The position numbers and the translations under genes are program-made. Under the pieces are notes generated by a model. The model had not been told where the DNA came from. It saw only the letters and a list, made by a program, of their open reading frames with translations, and searched no databases. This document shows positions 1-15,959 of a DNA stretch of 64,000 nucleotides, in pieces. Source of the stretch: Diogma glabrata (Eukaryota; Arthropoda; Insecta; Diptera; Cylindrotomidae); assembly GCA_963693315.1 (NCBI GenBank), contig OY856187.1:108440-172439 (forward strand). Direction: 5' to 3'. The stretch's first letter is position 1, and each line of letters opens with the position of its first letter.

Positions 1-1254
1 TAAACAAATGCAAATGCTTTTTACTTTTTTGGACGTAGCTATGACAACAAAATAAATAGTTGAAAAGTGATACTTTAAAGCCGCAAATCACAGTAATAAA
101 GTAACACTTTAATATGTAGGCGCATAAAAAACATTTTGTAGACCATTTGATTGCTGAAAATTTTCTGTTTTGTTGGAAATCAATATTTAAAAAAAAAAAT
201 CTGGACAAAAAGTGGACTTTTGGTGCTATTTGGAAATTATTTGTGCTGTTTAAAAGTTAGTGTTGCTGTTTTAGTTTTTGGAGCAAGGGTAAGGAACAGT
301 TAATCTCTTTGATTGTCCCAGAGGTAAATTTGTTGAGCATTACAATGCTGGAACAACTTTATCATAAATGAGTGCAAGTTGAAGTTTGAAAAATTATAAA
401 AGTGCTTGAACATGAAGATGAGCTGAATGAATCTTGGTGGACGCCGGCGTCCAGCAAAATTTTCCAATGTTTATTTTCAAGGGCCCGAATGAACGGAGTG
501 CAAGCTGAAGTGCGTTAAGTTATGAAAGTGCTTGAAAAGGAAGATGAACTTGAAGAATCTTTTCTGACGCTGGCTCTACTCGTTAGAAGCAACTTTAATC
601 TCCGAGTCAAGGATTTATGTAAGACAGCACAGCCAGGAGTTCAAGAAGCCGTAAGGTGGAAAAATTGTTTTTGCACAATTTCTATGAATTTGCGAGTGGT
701 CTTCCGGCCCTCGTAAGCTTTATGATGAAATAAAAAGAAGTTGGATCCTTATTTCCAGAAAGAAAATTAAATTTGCCTTTTCATATTTGCTGGCCGCGAT
801 AATTTCGCAAATACAACGAGGAAGCCATTGTCATTTGCAGGTCAAATGTTTCAGGCCAAAACATGGAGCTGTTGGTATTTCCAAGCCCTCAGTTCTCAAA
901 TTTGATTTGAGAATCTGGCGTTTTTTCATGGTCTCAAATTTGACAATTTTTCACTACCCGTTTTTGCAAAAAGTATCAATGTTGCGAAAAAAATGACTAG
1001 GACCATTTCTGTAGATAATTAGATCACCTTCATTTCTGGCTAAACACGAATGCCCTAACTACCATATTTCCGGAGATATGGCCCGGAAACTACTTCTGAC
1101 ACTTTGAGGGCCATTTTCCAGGCTTACAGGGTCGGAACCCCAAGGTAATTTTTCTCACGTCAAAGTACTCGGTAAGACCAACAATTTCCGCTAGGTCCCG
1201 TCCGTGACAGGATTTTTGCGAGCTTTTGATCTTTTTCGACCTTTATTTACTGGA
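1..1254. other. Unassigned AT-rich sequence with a diverged direct repeat
   Basis: No gene is recognised. A roughly 70-bp direct repeat is visible, about 367-439 and 495-567; both copies contain AGTGCAAG, AAAGTGCTTGAA and a GAAGATGA core. Short ORFs at 522-716 and 787-996 match nothing I know and are interrupted on either side by stops. Around 1060-1200 there is a more GC-rich patch (near GGAGATATGGCCC) that looks like decayed repeat sequence, but I cannot name it. Confidence 0.4.
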
Positions 1255-3146
<1,892 letters not shown>

Positions 3147-3334
3147 TAGCGGGACCCGGCGTGCTTTGCTACGCCTATACAAAAGTTTGTGCGCGTACAT
3201 TTTGTTGAATAAGCAAAAATAATTTCAAAGAGTCGGAATAAGAATAGAAAGCGTATTTTTTAATTTTCCCGTTTGGGAAATATGAATAACAGAGAGCATT
3301 AGCATTCTAGCTGATCAATCTAGATGGATTGATA

Positions 3335-3590
3335 ATCGAACGGCATGTCAAAATTTGAAAGTGATTGGTAAAGAGTTTTGGAGAAATTTTTAAGCTTGTC
3401 GTCGAATTTCCAATTCGATTAGCATTCGCACTATTAATAAAACACAAGGCCAAACAATGTCAATTTGTGGGCTGGACCTAGAAACCTCGTGCTTTTCGCA
3501 TGGTCAATTATATGTTGCGTGTTCGAGGGTTGGAAAACCTTCAAGTTTTATCGTATATGCCCCTGAAAATATTGCAAAAATTATAACAAT
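3335..3590 (+). pseudogene. C-terminal remnant of Helitron RepHel (PIF1-type helicase)
   Basis: The frame from 3421 reads TINKTQGQT, then [24 protein letters not shown] and YAPE. This is the signature C-terminal block of the PIF1-like helicase of Helitron transposases (helicase motifs V-VI). Just upstream the expected FPIRLAFA block is present, but one frame away, so a frameshift lies near 3430. The sequence then dissolves into A-rich repeats. Nothing of the Rep (HUH nuclease) domain is present. In an intact element the protein would nick and unwind single-stranded DNA in the nucleus during rolling-circle transposition; this copy cannot be functional. Confidence 0.8.
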
Positions 3591-3960
3591 ATCAAAATTT
3601 GAAACTTTTTACAAAATTTCAAAAACTATAAAAAAATCAAAAATTCAAACTTCATCAAATTCTAAAAATATCCAAAAATTCTTACAAAATCAAAAATTGA
3701 AGCTTTTTTCAAAATTCTAAAAATATTTATAAAATTCAAAATTCATAAATTCAAAAATTCAATTTGTTTTCAAAATTATAAAAATATTAACAAAATTAAA
3801 AATACAAACTTTTTTCAAAATTCCAAAAATTATAATAAAAACAAAAATTTAAACTTTTTCAGAATTCTAAAAACATTCCGGAAATTCTTACAAAATCAAA
3901 AATTGAAACTTTTTTCAAAATTCCAAAAATATAGAAAAAATTTAAAATTCACAAATTCAA
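3590..3960. repeat. Degenerate tandem AAAATTC-rich repeat
   Basis: Loosely repeated units of 50-60 bp, each containing CTTTTTTCAAAATTC(C/T)AAAAA and ACAAAATCAAAAATT. They lie downstream of the helicase tail inside the Helitron-like element, a place where such elements often carry short tandem arrays. Confidence 0.6.
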
Positions 3961-4697
3961 ATTGCATGTTCAATCACATTTCATGACATACAAATAATTA
4001 ATTTTATTTTTTTCCAAAAAATTGGGTAAAAATTAAATGAAACATTCTTTTGACACACTGACAATATTTTTTTGACAAACTTATAATGAAATAATCTACT
4101 TTTTGATCTCACATACGAATCCCGACTATCAAGATTTCTTTAAACTCAAGGTTACTACTCATTATCACCTAAAACTACCGTTTTTAAGCAAAAAATATGA
4201 ATATTTCCTTGTTTTGACACTCTTGACGATTTTTTTGACACACTTCTGGTACAGTTATCGAACATATCGTCCTGACGGCTATTTTAATTGAGTGTGCCTG
4301 TTTTTAGAAACAAAAATTTTTGAAATCCTTTCAGCGGTTTTCTAGATTTTCGTAGGTGGTGACGGACGACCGACCGGCGGACAGATATACATTGTTTTTG
4401 CTGTTTTAAAATCGTTATGACCTGAAACGTTGAGAAATGCCCTAAAAAGTGGGGGTAGGAATTTCACTTTTGGCTCGAGAATGTAATACTCATGTCTTTC
4501 AGATCGAAGTAATTGAAAAAAATTGTATTCCCGAATAGTTTCGTTTAATAGCCAAAAAATTCAAGTTATACAATACAGCCACTATTATTGATCTCAATGA
4601 ATTGCAGGTAGAATGTCGATCAGAATTGATAATCGCTGACAATTGTTATCTACAAATATATTGTAGGTGGTACGAAGTTCACCGAGTGGGTCTGCTA

Positions 4698-7262
<2,565 letters not shown>

Positions 7263-7583
7263 AGTTATGTTTCATGAATAAATAAATTCTAAAAAAAATG
7301 ATTTATTTAATACAATTTATTTAATACATGTTACATTACAGAGTTTAAAAATTAGACTAACTATAAAAACTAAATTTTATAAATCTAAAGGTACAAAACA
7401 ACCACTCAGCATATTCTATTATAATATGTTTTATGATATTTGATTCTTCTATCATGTTGTTACATGTTATGTCTGGTTGATAACATTCCATCATATTTCT
7501 AGTTATGCTATTTTGCATTGATAGCACTTTTCGTGAGAAAGCAGTTTTGTTATATGACTTGATGATACTATGGGATTATAACT
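7263..7583 (-). repeat. Errantivirus 3' LTR (minus copy)
   Basis: 321 bp, terminal AGTTA/TAACT, matching the 5' LTR at 21677-21997 base for base as far as I can read. Directly inside it (7584-7600 on the plus strand) lies the purine-rich tract CCCAGGGAGG (minus-strand sense), the plus-strand primer site. The env stop codon lies within the LTR. Confidence 0.95.
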
Positions 7584-9142
7584 CCTCCCTGGGGTGATGA
7601 AAAGTCGTCCTCGACTTTTGTTACTATGCCGGCTTTCCTTAATAGGTCATTGTATGCTACTTTGGTATTTTCCAGGTTAATTGGATTTTGCACTGTTTTT
7701 GTTATCGAGCATTTACACAGGCACATATACGATAGTACAACGATTACACATATGGATGATAATGATAAACCTCCTGAAAGTGTCCATATCCAATTTTCGT
7801 GATGATATTGCTTCAAAAAAACTTGTCGTAGCAGTTTCCTGTTTTGAATGGTATCCTGTTCGATTGCTGTTATGTTCTGAACAATTTTCATTTTCCTTAC
7901 TATTTGAATACTGTGAAGTGCTCCCTGGATTTCCTCATTCTCGGTTTGAATTTCATAAGCTTGAAATTCTTTGTTGTTTATCGTGGCTGTACAATTATTG
8001 ATTGTTATTAAAAAATTTCCTGTTAAATTTCTGTCATCTGGTCCACAATTAGTAACTATTTCGACGTTCTTTCCATTATTTATTAGTATTTTACCCTCAG
8101 ATATCCATTGTATTGCTGTGTTGATCTCCCATGTTACTTTGCAGCTGCCTTGATTTCCAAAGACTAGTGGTTTTATGCATTCATCCTTAAATTCTTTTAG
8201 ATCTGTATGTTTTTGGACAAAATTGTTGTAGTTGATGGTGGTGTATAGTTTCTGTCTGTTTTTGATGAGGTATTGTGGGTAACTTTCGATAATGCTGTTG
8301 TTTACAACTAGTGGAGTAAGTCTTATTGTTGTTGATGTAAAATTTTCCAATTTTGGTACCTCTAATATGTATAATAGTGTTTCCTCACATATAGCAATTT
8401 TGGGTGTTACAAATTTTAAAGCTTCGTCTGGAATTGTTATATTTACTCCTTGTTCAGTCAAAAGATTTTTTAGAACAATGATTTCTTTTAACGAAAGAAC
8501 TTTGTTGCTTGGCAGTGCTATTTTGGTTCTTACTATTGCATCTTGGATGTCCTCAATAATTGCATCGATGGTTTCAATTTGCATAATTGCTGTCATAATT
8601 TCTAACTCGCTCAGAACTATTTTATTGGTTATCGATGTGTTGGTTAAGACTGCATTTATTGTTTTTGTTAGTAGCTGAATTCTTTTGTTGATCTGCTCGT
8701 TGACTTGGTATTGCTGGTTGTTTTCATTTATTAGACCATTCATTGTCGCGTTGATTAACCTTAAGTCGTCTGCATCTGGGCTTCCAGCTAACCATTTCCA
8801 TCCTGATCCCAATGCATCCCATCTTCGTTGTCGGAGACGTTTTGGTGGTTTTATTTGTAGTAAGTTGTTATGTAACCTTTTACATTTTTCCTTAACTATT
8901 GTATACAAATCAAGTTCATTCTTATCTATCTTATCAACTATATGTTTCATAATTAATTCTATGGTAGTTTCTAGGTTTGTTATATTAATTGGGTGTATGA
9001 CCCTTATGATCCCTGTTTGAATTTTACATTCGTTTATTTTTTCTAACAGAATTGGATCTTCATGCAAATTTTTTATTTCCAACTTTTGTGTATTGATACA
9101 ATTAAATATAGTCAAAATTAATAACTTTTTAAAAGTAACCAT
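7568..9142 (-). CDS. env: Errantivirus envelope glycoprotein, intact (524 aa)
   Basis: The third ORF of the element encodes a baculovirus F-like fusion glycoprotein, made in this group from a spliced RNA. Residues 1-19 form a hydrophobic signal peptide. A furin-type RQRR site lies at about 104-107, followed by the tryptophan-rich start of the fusion subunit (WDALGSGWKWLAGSPDADD), typical of the 17.6/297/ZAM clade. Several N-x-S/T sites follow. Around residues 455-478 there is one membrane segment, then a Cys-rich cytoplasmic tail. The ORF starts 357 bp after the pol stop and ends inside the LTR. It is uninterrupted, unlike the plus-copy env. Start chosen: the only ATG ahead of the signal peptide. 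Established: the family mediates fusion in some errantiviruses; activity here is not known. Confidence 0.9.
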   Translation of the reverse strand: MVTFKKLLILTIFNCINTQKLEIKNLHEDPILLEKINECKIQTGIIRVIHPINITNLETTIELIMKHIVDKIDKNELDLYTIVKEKCKRLHNNLLQIKPPKRLRQRRWDALGSGWKWLAGSPDADDLRLINATMNGLINENNQQYQVNEQINKRIQLLTKTINAVLTNTSITNKIVLSELEIMTAIMQIETIDAIIEDIQDAIVRTKIALPSNKVLSLKEIIVLKNLLTEQGVNITIPDEALKFVTPKIAICEETLLYILEVPKLENFTSTTIRLTPLVVNNSIIESYPQYLIKNRQKLYTTINYNNFVQKHTDLKEFKDECIKPLVFGNQGSCKVTWEINTAIQWISEGKILINNGKNVEIVTNCGPDDRNLTGNFLITINNCTATINNKEFQAYEIQTENEEIQGALHSIQIVRKMKIVQNITAIEQDTIQNRKLLRQVFLKQYHHENWIWTLSGGLSLSSICVIVVLSYMCLCKCSITKTVQNPINLENTKVAYNDLLRKAGIVTKVEDDFSSPQGGVIIP

Positions 9143-9498
9143 GTTTCAAAATAATAAGTAAAAATTTCAGTATACAATACTACAATACTACAATACAATA
9201 TTTCAATTCAATATTCTTTTTAACTTTGGATTTAATTTTATTTATTATCGATTGATAAAACTGTTTTCTAAAATTTCTAATATTAATTAATTTTTATGCA
9301 ATAAAAATTTTTAATGAGAATTTGTTTTATTTAGAATTTTGCTTTTATTTTTCTTGTTTTTATTAACATGGATAAGAATAGTAAAATTGGTTTGTAAGAT
9401 TTGTAAAATCAGTTTTGGATAATTAATTAATTAAGATATTCAAATAAAAATTATATTGTCATAGTAAAAATTTCTGAAATGAAAAGTAAAAATCAAAA

Positions 9499-10709
9499 TT
9501 AGTATTTCTTTAATCTTTTAATTTTATTTTTGTTTCTTTTTATATTCCTGATTGTTTTAAAAGTTTTGTAGTTTGCATTTTTAATTTTGGTTTCCAGCCC
9601 TCTTGGCTGAGATTTTGTTCTGATGTTTGGTTTAAGATAAACCAATTGATCATCATGTAATCTAGGTGGATCTTCTTTATTGTTATTTTGTCTCTCTATT
9701 CTGTTTATAACTTTTTCTAAATTAGTATTGACTGTTTTAAAAATTTGTTTGGCTTGTTCTTGTATTTCTGCCGGGTTTATTAAGTTATTTTGATTAAAAA
9801 TGATCTCGTTCGGTGTGAAACCGGTTGACGAGTGTACCGAGTTATTATACAAAGCTACTGATAATTCTATCGCTGTTTGAATACTCGAGTTTGGCGATTT
9901 ATTACGGTTTGTATTGAAAATTTCTATAATAGTTGAATGTGTTTTCTCAACTTGACCATTTGATTCCGATGATGATGCGTACTCCAATCGGATATTAAGA
10001 TTGCTTAAGTATTCTTTGAATTGTAGTGACTGGAAAGTTGTCTCATGATCTGAGAAAATAACGTTAGGAATTCCGAATTGAGTGAAATACCTCGTTAGAG
10101 CTGTAGTTGTATCCAATAGATTTTTAGTTTCGATTGGAATCATTTGTAAATGTTTAGAAAATGAGTCAACAACGGACAAAAAATTTGTTTTGTTGATATT
10201 AAAAATATCTATGTGCACTCGTTCTAATGGTTTTTTAGTGCTCGGTCGCGGAGATATTTTTATATTATACGGTTTTCGGTCGTATTTATGAACATTGCAT
10301 ATGTTACATGCATTGATATGTCGTTTGATCACACTACTCATTTTAGGAAAAAAGTAGGATCGTTTGATCTGATTTACTACTTCATTCACCCCTCGATGGG
10401 CTCTTTCGTGCTCTTTAACTACGATTGCATTTTGACGCTCTTCATTTTTAACATCTTCGACCTTTTCTGTAGCGAAAACGAAATGGCCGTTTTGTGAGAA
10501 ATTTTCTCGAAATACTTCCTGGATTGTCTGGTACAATTGTTCTGGTGCCAGGATTGCTGTTTGTTTACCGTTATGAAACTCTTTTATGAAATTTGTAATA
10601 TCTTCTTTTTGAAATGATTTTTTCGAAATAATTACTCGTTTATAGTTTGGAAATATGTCTTCCAAAATTACTGTGTCTAGATTTGAAATTTTGAAAAATA
10701 ATTGGTTCC
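9499..10709 (-). pseudogene. pol: Errantivirus pol, 3' half (integrase), minus copy
   Basis: This is the C-terminal part of Pol after interruption by the DNA transposon. It carries the integrase zinc-binding HHCC block (HERAHRG..., then CNICN), the DDE catalytic core (HIDIF, FSDHETTF, VEKTH) and a basic, Lys/Asn-rich tail. The frame is open to the transposon boundary at 10710, where the normal Pol sequence would continue into RNase H. It matches the plus-copy protein almost residue for residue (for example Q for H beside the catalytic Glu, and R for T near the C-terminus). There is no start codon of its own in normal expression, so it is counted as half of a split gene. Confidence 0.92.
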
Positions 10710-10711
10710 TA
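10710..10711. repeat. TA target duplication, left
   Basis: TA at 10710-10711 and at 17710-17711 flanks the DNA transposon. The uninterrupted plus-strand pol copy has one TA at the matching position (the CCTATAATAATT junction), so the empty site is present in the same window. Confidence 0.93.
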
Positions 10712-10734
10712 CACTACAAACTCAAGTGTTTTAT
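10712..10734 (+). repeat. Left terminal inverted repeat of the CACTA-like element
   Basis: 23 bp, beginning CACTACAAACTCAAGTGTTT, perfectly complementary to 17687-17709. Subterminal AAGTGTTTTA/AAACACTTTAAG motifs continue to about 10910. Confidence 0.92.
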
Positions 10735-10909
10735 TTTAAAACACTTAAAGTGTTTAAATGCTTGTAGTCACTTTTTAAACATTTTAAAGTGTTTTATTTG
10801 ATTAAACTACTTTAAGCGTTTAATACTAAAACACTTTAAGCGTTTAGTTTTAAAACATTTAATTTGTTTTGCATATAAAACATATTAAACGTTTTAATGT
10901 GTTTTAGAT

Positions 10910-13130
10910 AAAATACATAAATAGATAAATAGTAAATATTGGTCCTTACCAAACTTATATGCAGTGCAACATACCAACATACTAACTATAATGACAAAAT
11001 TGAAATATTTATATTTTTTAAGATTACATACATTGATTATATTGGATAAATCGAATACATTGAATAAGTGCCATGCGAAAATAAAATATAATTTCATTAT
11101 CTTGCACAAATTACTCTAAAAAATGAAGTAAAATGCGATGCTGTTGAAAATGCAGTCCGTTTATTACAGTAATGTTCTATAAATACTGGCCGTTTGGAAT
11201 ATTCTTGGATCGCTATTTACGTCACTTGGATCGCTACGTTATCGCTATTCTATATTTCTATTCCTTCTGTTTTTTCAGAATTAATAAACAAAAACATGGG
11301 TACACAGTTTAAGAAAATACTGCAATTTTAAATACAAGCTTTGCTATATATGGCTTATGTAAAGCAAGTTATTATTAAATTGCGAAGCATATGTTGCATT
11401 AAAACTAATTCTAATGCAAAACTACCAATTTTAGTACAACCCTAACATCATACTTTATTTTGTATAGAAATGGTAGAAGTTTGAAAACAACTTGCTTATG
11501 GGAAGACCATTAAATTTATCTTTAAATCAAGCTTTGCATTGTTTTATTAATGGAAACTGGGACCGTAGGACCTTTATGTTTAGCAATTTCCATTACATAT
11601 TCAGCTTCTTTTTAACTGTGAAAAACGTATAGAACAATACTTTTTTACTATGACAATTGGCAGAAAGCTATTTCATATTTTGCTTATGATCGGGGAATCA
11701 ACTTTATTTAGAATTATTATTAATTATGTATTATTAATTCAGTGAAACTTGCTGGAATACGACAGCTCTACAGTTTAATATTTGAATCGTAAAATGATGA
11801 GTCGCTAACATTGCTCTGATATAACGTGATGTACGTTTGTTGACTTATGTAGAAACAATTTGATTTTGAGCAGCCTCAGTCATCTATAATATGATTGTTT
11901 AAAATTGTCAAATAATCTAATTGCTACGCGTTAGTAATCAAATTCATTAGCAAGATTTTCCATCGGAGTGAAGTTTTATCACAAATAATTTGCTAAATTA
12001 ATTGTGGATTATGTGTCAATAGACACAAGTGAAGACTAGTCATCTTCTTCTCGCCGATACGAGCTTGTTATTCAATACAAGTATGTCTAGAGTAAAACAA
12101 AACAGTGATCACTAGAGAAACTAATTGACTAAATCTGAATCTATTAAATATACGTTTATGTAAATTTTTTGTTTTCTTATACTTCGCTAGAAATGTAACC
12201 TAATTTTTGGTTTATATTAGCGTTGACATTTTTTGGTAGTTTATCTAGTCGACCCTGATGAGAATGATAAACTTTTTTAAAGTTTAAAATTTTCTCATTA
12301 GTTCAAAACTAGATCGGTCGAAAATTGTACGGATTGCAAAAAGTTTCATAATTTGCACCATAATTTTTTATATTCAATATTATTTTAAATTTCTACTCCT
12401 AGAAGTCTCTTTCTCCACAATATCTTTGAAATCAAACTATATAATGAAAACGGTGTTGATAATCAAAAAACATAACTAACCCTTGCTTTGCTTGCATTGA
12501 ATCGATGTTATTGAATTTGGAAGTGATTGATTGAAAAAAAATGAAAAATTATAAAAAAAATTGTATAACAAAAATTTTGAAGGATAAATTTATTGAAATA
12601 TTGATTTGAAGGATTTAATTTTGAACATAATGAATTTACTTAGGCGCCAAGATTTTTTTATTTGATATAAAATCACTCACTTAAACGAATAAAACCAAAA
12701 AGAGTTGTATATCAGCCCCGGGGTCCAAAATACAGCCCTTGGAAAAATGCAAATTTCGTTCCTACTCCCTGTACATGTTCTTTTTAAAAAAAATTAGATA
12801 TCTATTATCAAAATATAAAGATAAAGTTGTTGGGAATGCGTTTTATTAATTTTCCAAAACCAAAACAGTATTTTCAAATTTAAAAGATCATATTCCAAAG
12901 TGCCTGTAAAGTAATTTGGTACATAGCTTTCTTTTAGAAGGTAACGTTTGAATACAATATTAGATTGACAAAACCTTTTTTTTGACGTGTAATCAAAAAA
13001 TTTTGTCAACATAATCAACATATTAATAATAGTATAGACATAATAACGTTATCAAAACATTTACATGATGATAATCATAATTTTTTTTTTGAAGATGTAA
13101 TTATTCTGAAAATGAAAACCAATTAAAGAA
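10910..13130. other. Transposon interior, nothing recognised
   Basis: AT-rich DNA with many stops in all frames. ORFs at 10894-11109 and 12794-13021 (minus) are short and Phe/Leu/Lys-rich, as expected by chance in such DNA. No domain, RNA or tandem repeat is recognised. Confidence 0.5.
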
Positions 13131-14825
13131 ATGTTATATACTATGGGGTATCCCGCGGGCTCCGCAACTATAATTTTAAAACACTACTTTATCGAAAAAT
13201 TTAAATGCCGTAAATGGAATTTTTATGAATAAAAGGAATAATGTTAAGGTACTATAAAAAAATAGCCAAAAACCTCGAACCCTGAACCCCTTGAACCGTG
13301 AACCACGAACCTTTCTCACAACCCTCAACATCGACAATGACAACGAAACGTTTTTTATGTGCTAGAATACATTTTACATATTATGCTTAATGTATTCCAT
13401 AAGCAAAATAAAAAATTTAAATTGTAGTACAATGCAAAATTTCATTGACAATTCTTAAAATTATTGGAAGTTGTGTTTGGTATACTAATCCTTTGAAAAT
13501 TTTGAGATTTTTTTCTCATGTAGCGCGTTTGCGGTGAATACTGGAAAAGAAAAATTGACCAATACTCATTGTTTAACATCTTACTGATCTACAGTTAAAT
13601 TGTATAATTTAATTGAAGAAAGCATTTTACGAAATATTGTGACAAAAAGTGAGGAAATAGACCTTTAATTATGTATAGTAGAATTTTTTTACAAACGAAT
13701 ACAAAAATTGGCTGTTCTGTACATATTGCGATATGCGCATGTGCGGAATTCAGTTTCTCGAATTAAAATATTAAAAAAACTTTTGGAGTCCCATGAAATG
13801 GACAAAGAAACGCATAAAATTAATAAATTACTATTGAAGTTCAAACAATTATAATATAAAACCAAAAACTATAGTAAAAATATTAATGATTTTGTAGGTA
13901 AATAACAAAATTATCATAATTCAAAATAATTATAATAAAAATAACGACGCCTATGTAAAAAAATATCACAACAAACAAATGGTACGAACTAGGAGTAGAA
14001 ATTTAACTAATATAATTGTTTTGTAAACAAATTTATCCCAAAATAAATAATGCATCTCGTTTTACTTTTTGTCTCATCTTTTATCTTTTGCTGCGTCCTA
14101 TCTGTCAAAAATTCGCTGGCAAAAAAGTTCTACTATACCTTCACCGATTTGTTTACTTTTTTTTTTTTTAATAAACATATTATAAAAAACCATTTACCAA
14201 CTTTACTATTTAATGTATCAATTATTCCTTTAAAAAATGCTCGACGAAACTTTCGAAGTTCTAACTTTTTTTCATAATACATATTACATATCTTGTGACT
14301 AATTGGAAATAAAAAAGATTTCATTAAAACAAAAACTATGAATAACTTTCAAAAAATCCCCTGAATGCATTCTAAATTTTATTAAAATTACAAATAACTG
14401 AATAAAACCTTCGTAATGACGTCACACGATATTTTATGATGAAGCTGTTTATCTGTTTTTGCAAGAGAAATATTCAAATATGTAGTAGTTTTTGTTTTTA
14501 TTTTATTTCACTGGAAAGAAATTATAGAAAATAACGATCGAAAACCACTATTATATGATTTTTAGCACTGCCTGTCAAATATTTAATTAAATAATATTTA
14601 TAAATGTATAAATATTAAATAATATTTAATTTTCGTTTTAATATCGAAATGATAATAATCTGAACGAAATAGGAAAAGACAGTAGCAATTACTTTAAAAA
14701 CCTACATTCGATCAATTTAAAATTCGTAAAACGAATTATCTATGAGTTTTGTGTATTTATGAATAAAAAAACAACAATTTTAATGTTATTTTAAAAAAAT
14801 TTAAATAAAACAATAAAAAACATAT

Positions 14826-14905
14826 ACTAAGCCAGGATTCGAGCTCGCAACCTTTAGATCATCAGTCGAACGCGATACCCATATTGCAATATGAACGTTA
14901 CGCTC
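14826..14905 (-). other. tRNA-like / Pol III B-box-like sequence
   Basis: On the minus strand the phrases GGTATCGCGTTCGACTGATG and GGTTGCGAGCTCGAATCC resemble the D-arm-to-T-arm part of a tRNA, with a near-consensus B box. The anticodon and acceptor stems do not pair well, so this is a pseudo-tRNA or the head of a tRNA-derived SINE rather than a working tRNA. Confidence 0.35.
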
Positions 14906-15089
14906 GTAGTATAGGGATAGACTCACGGCAATTATATTATGGATAAAGAAACCTTCCAATCTTCTATAAAAATTCAAAACAATTTATAATAATCAAAACT
15001 TATAAGCTTCACACCAAAGATTTTTTTACTATTTTTTAAAATACAAAAACACAGCCTACAATTAATTTTTTAAAATAATATAACATTTC

Positions 15090-15660
15090 TGCTTAAAATA
15101 ATATAACATTTCTGAAAAAAATTTTACATTTTTGAAAATAAGACGAAAACTGTGCTCTCAAAAATTACAAAAAAAACTCTTTTGCACTACAAAAAAAATC
15201 ACCTTTCATATGACCCCCCCCCCCCCCCCCACAAGCTAGATCAAAAATAATTTTTTTTCAAAATTTCTACTTTAAACCCCCTCCAATGAACATTTGAAAT
15301 TATAACAACCAAAAAAAGTTTTAGTTTCGATTTAGCAAAATCCTTACACCCATGAATTTTTTCTTTTGTAATGTTCGAAGTTAAGGGGGGGTACCAAAAT
15401 AATTTTTACATTTTTGAAAATAAATCGAAAACTGTGGTTTCGAAAATTGCAAAAAAAACTTTTTTGCACTACAAAAAAAAAATCACCTTTCATATGACAC
15501 CCCACATGCCATGATCAAAAATAATTTTTTTTTCAAAATGTCTACTTTAAACCGCCTCAAATAAACATTTGATATTATAACAACAACAAAAAAAAGTTTT
15601 AGTTTCGAGTTTTTTAAATTTTTTCTTTTGTAAAGTTCGAGGGGGGGGGGACAAAAAAAC
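15090..15660. repeat. Two-copy tandem repeat of about 290 bp
   Basis: Units at about 15110-15400 and 15400-15655 share TTACATTTTTGAAAATAA, then CGAAAACTGTG, then TTTTGCACTACAAAAAAAA, TCACCTTTCATATGAC, and a closing G-run. Unit 1 contains a 14-C homopolymer and the units end in runs of 7 and 10 G. The embedded CACTACAA is also the start of the transposon termini, but the flanks differ. Confidence 0.7.
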
Positions 15661-15959
15661 CACTTGTTTTTGATAATAACTCAAAAACTAAGCAGTCGAA
15701 AATTCAATAAAAATTTTTTTAAAATACTTCCATTTTTTTCGATTTTTTAGACCAAACTCGATTCCTTAAAAAAAACTTTTGTTTTACTATAACCTTATCT
15801 ATGTCCATAAAATATAGATAAAACCAAATATTTTAAATTTCAAGCTGATAGCACTTATAGTTTGTCAGTAAATTGATTATGTAGAAATTCGGACGGACAC
15901 CGAAGTCTCACCAATAGGGTACCGTTTTTACTTTTTCAAAGTATGGAACCTAAAGAGTA

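Larger units (their letters stand above)
3146..4697 (+). mobile_element. Helitron-like element, internally decayed
   Basis: The left end is CTAGCGGGACCCGGCGTGCT and the right end is CACCGAGTGGGTCTGCTAG. These ends are imperfect inverted repeats of each other and resemble termini of insect Helitron/Helentron elements; the right end closes in CTAG, as Helitron 3' ends do (CTRR). It contains the tail of a Helitron helicase gene (3335-3590) in plus orientation. At about 1.55 kb it is far shorter than an autonomous Helitron (over 5 kb), so it is an internally deleted derivative. No target duplication is expected for this class, and both flanks are A/T. Confidence 0.65.
13145..15950 (+). mobile_element. 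Possible decayed Helitron-like segment inside the large transposon
   Basis: The left end reads GGGGTATCCCGCGGGCTCCGC. The right end, at about 15925-15955, has an imperfect hairpin GGTACCGT..AGTATGGAACC preceded by CGGACGGACACCGAAGTC. Both resemble end sequences of Helitron-like repeats in insect genomes. No helicase or Rep sequence is present between them. The pairing of these two ends as one element is inference. Confidence 0.35.

Noticed and set aside
7681..10497. Plus-strand ORFs opposite env and pol (for example 8292-8678 and 8685-9020), and their mirror ORFs at 26343-28884
   Set aside because: They are antisense shadows of the errantivirus genes, identical in both copies because the genes are.
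14826..14905. Functional tRNA gene
   Set aside because: Only the D-to-T-arm part looks tRNA-like; the acceptor and anticodon stems do not pair.
15215..15232. Poly(C) run as a regulatory or phage-like feature
   Set aside because: It is a simple homopolymer within one unit of a two-copy repeat, with matching G-runs at the unit ends.
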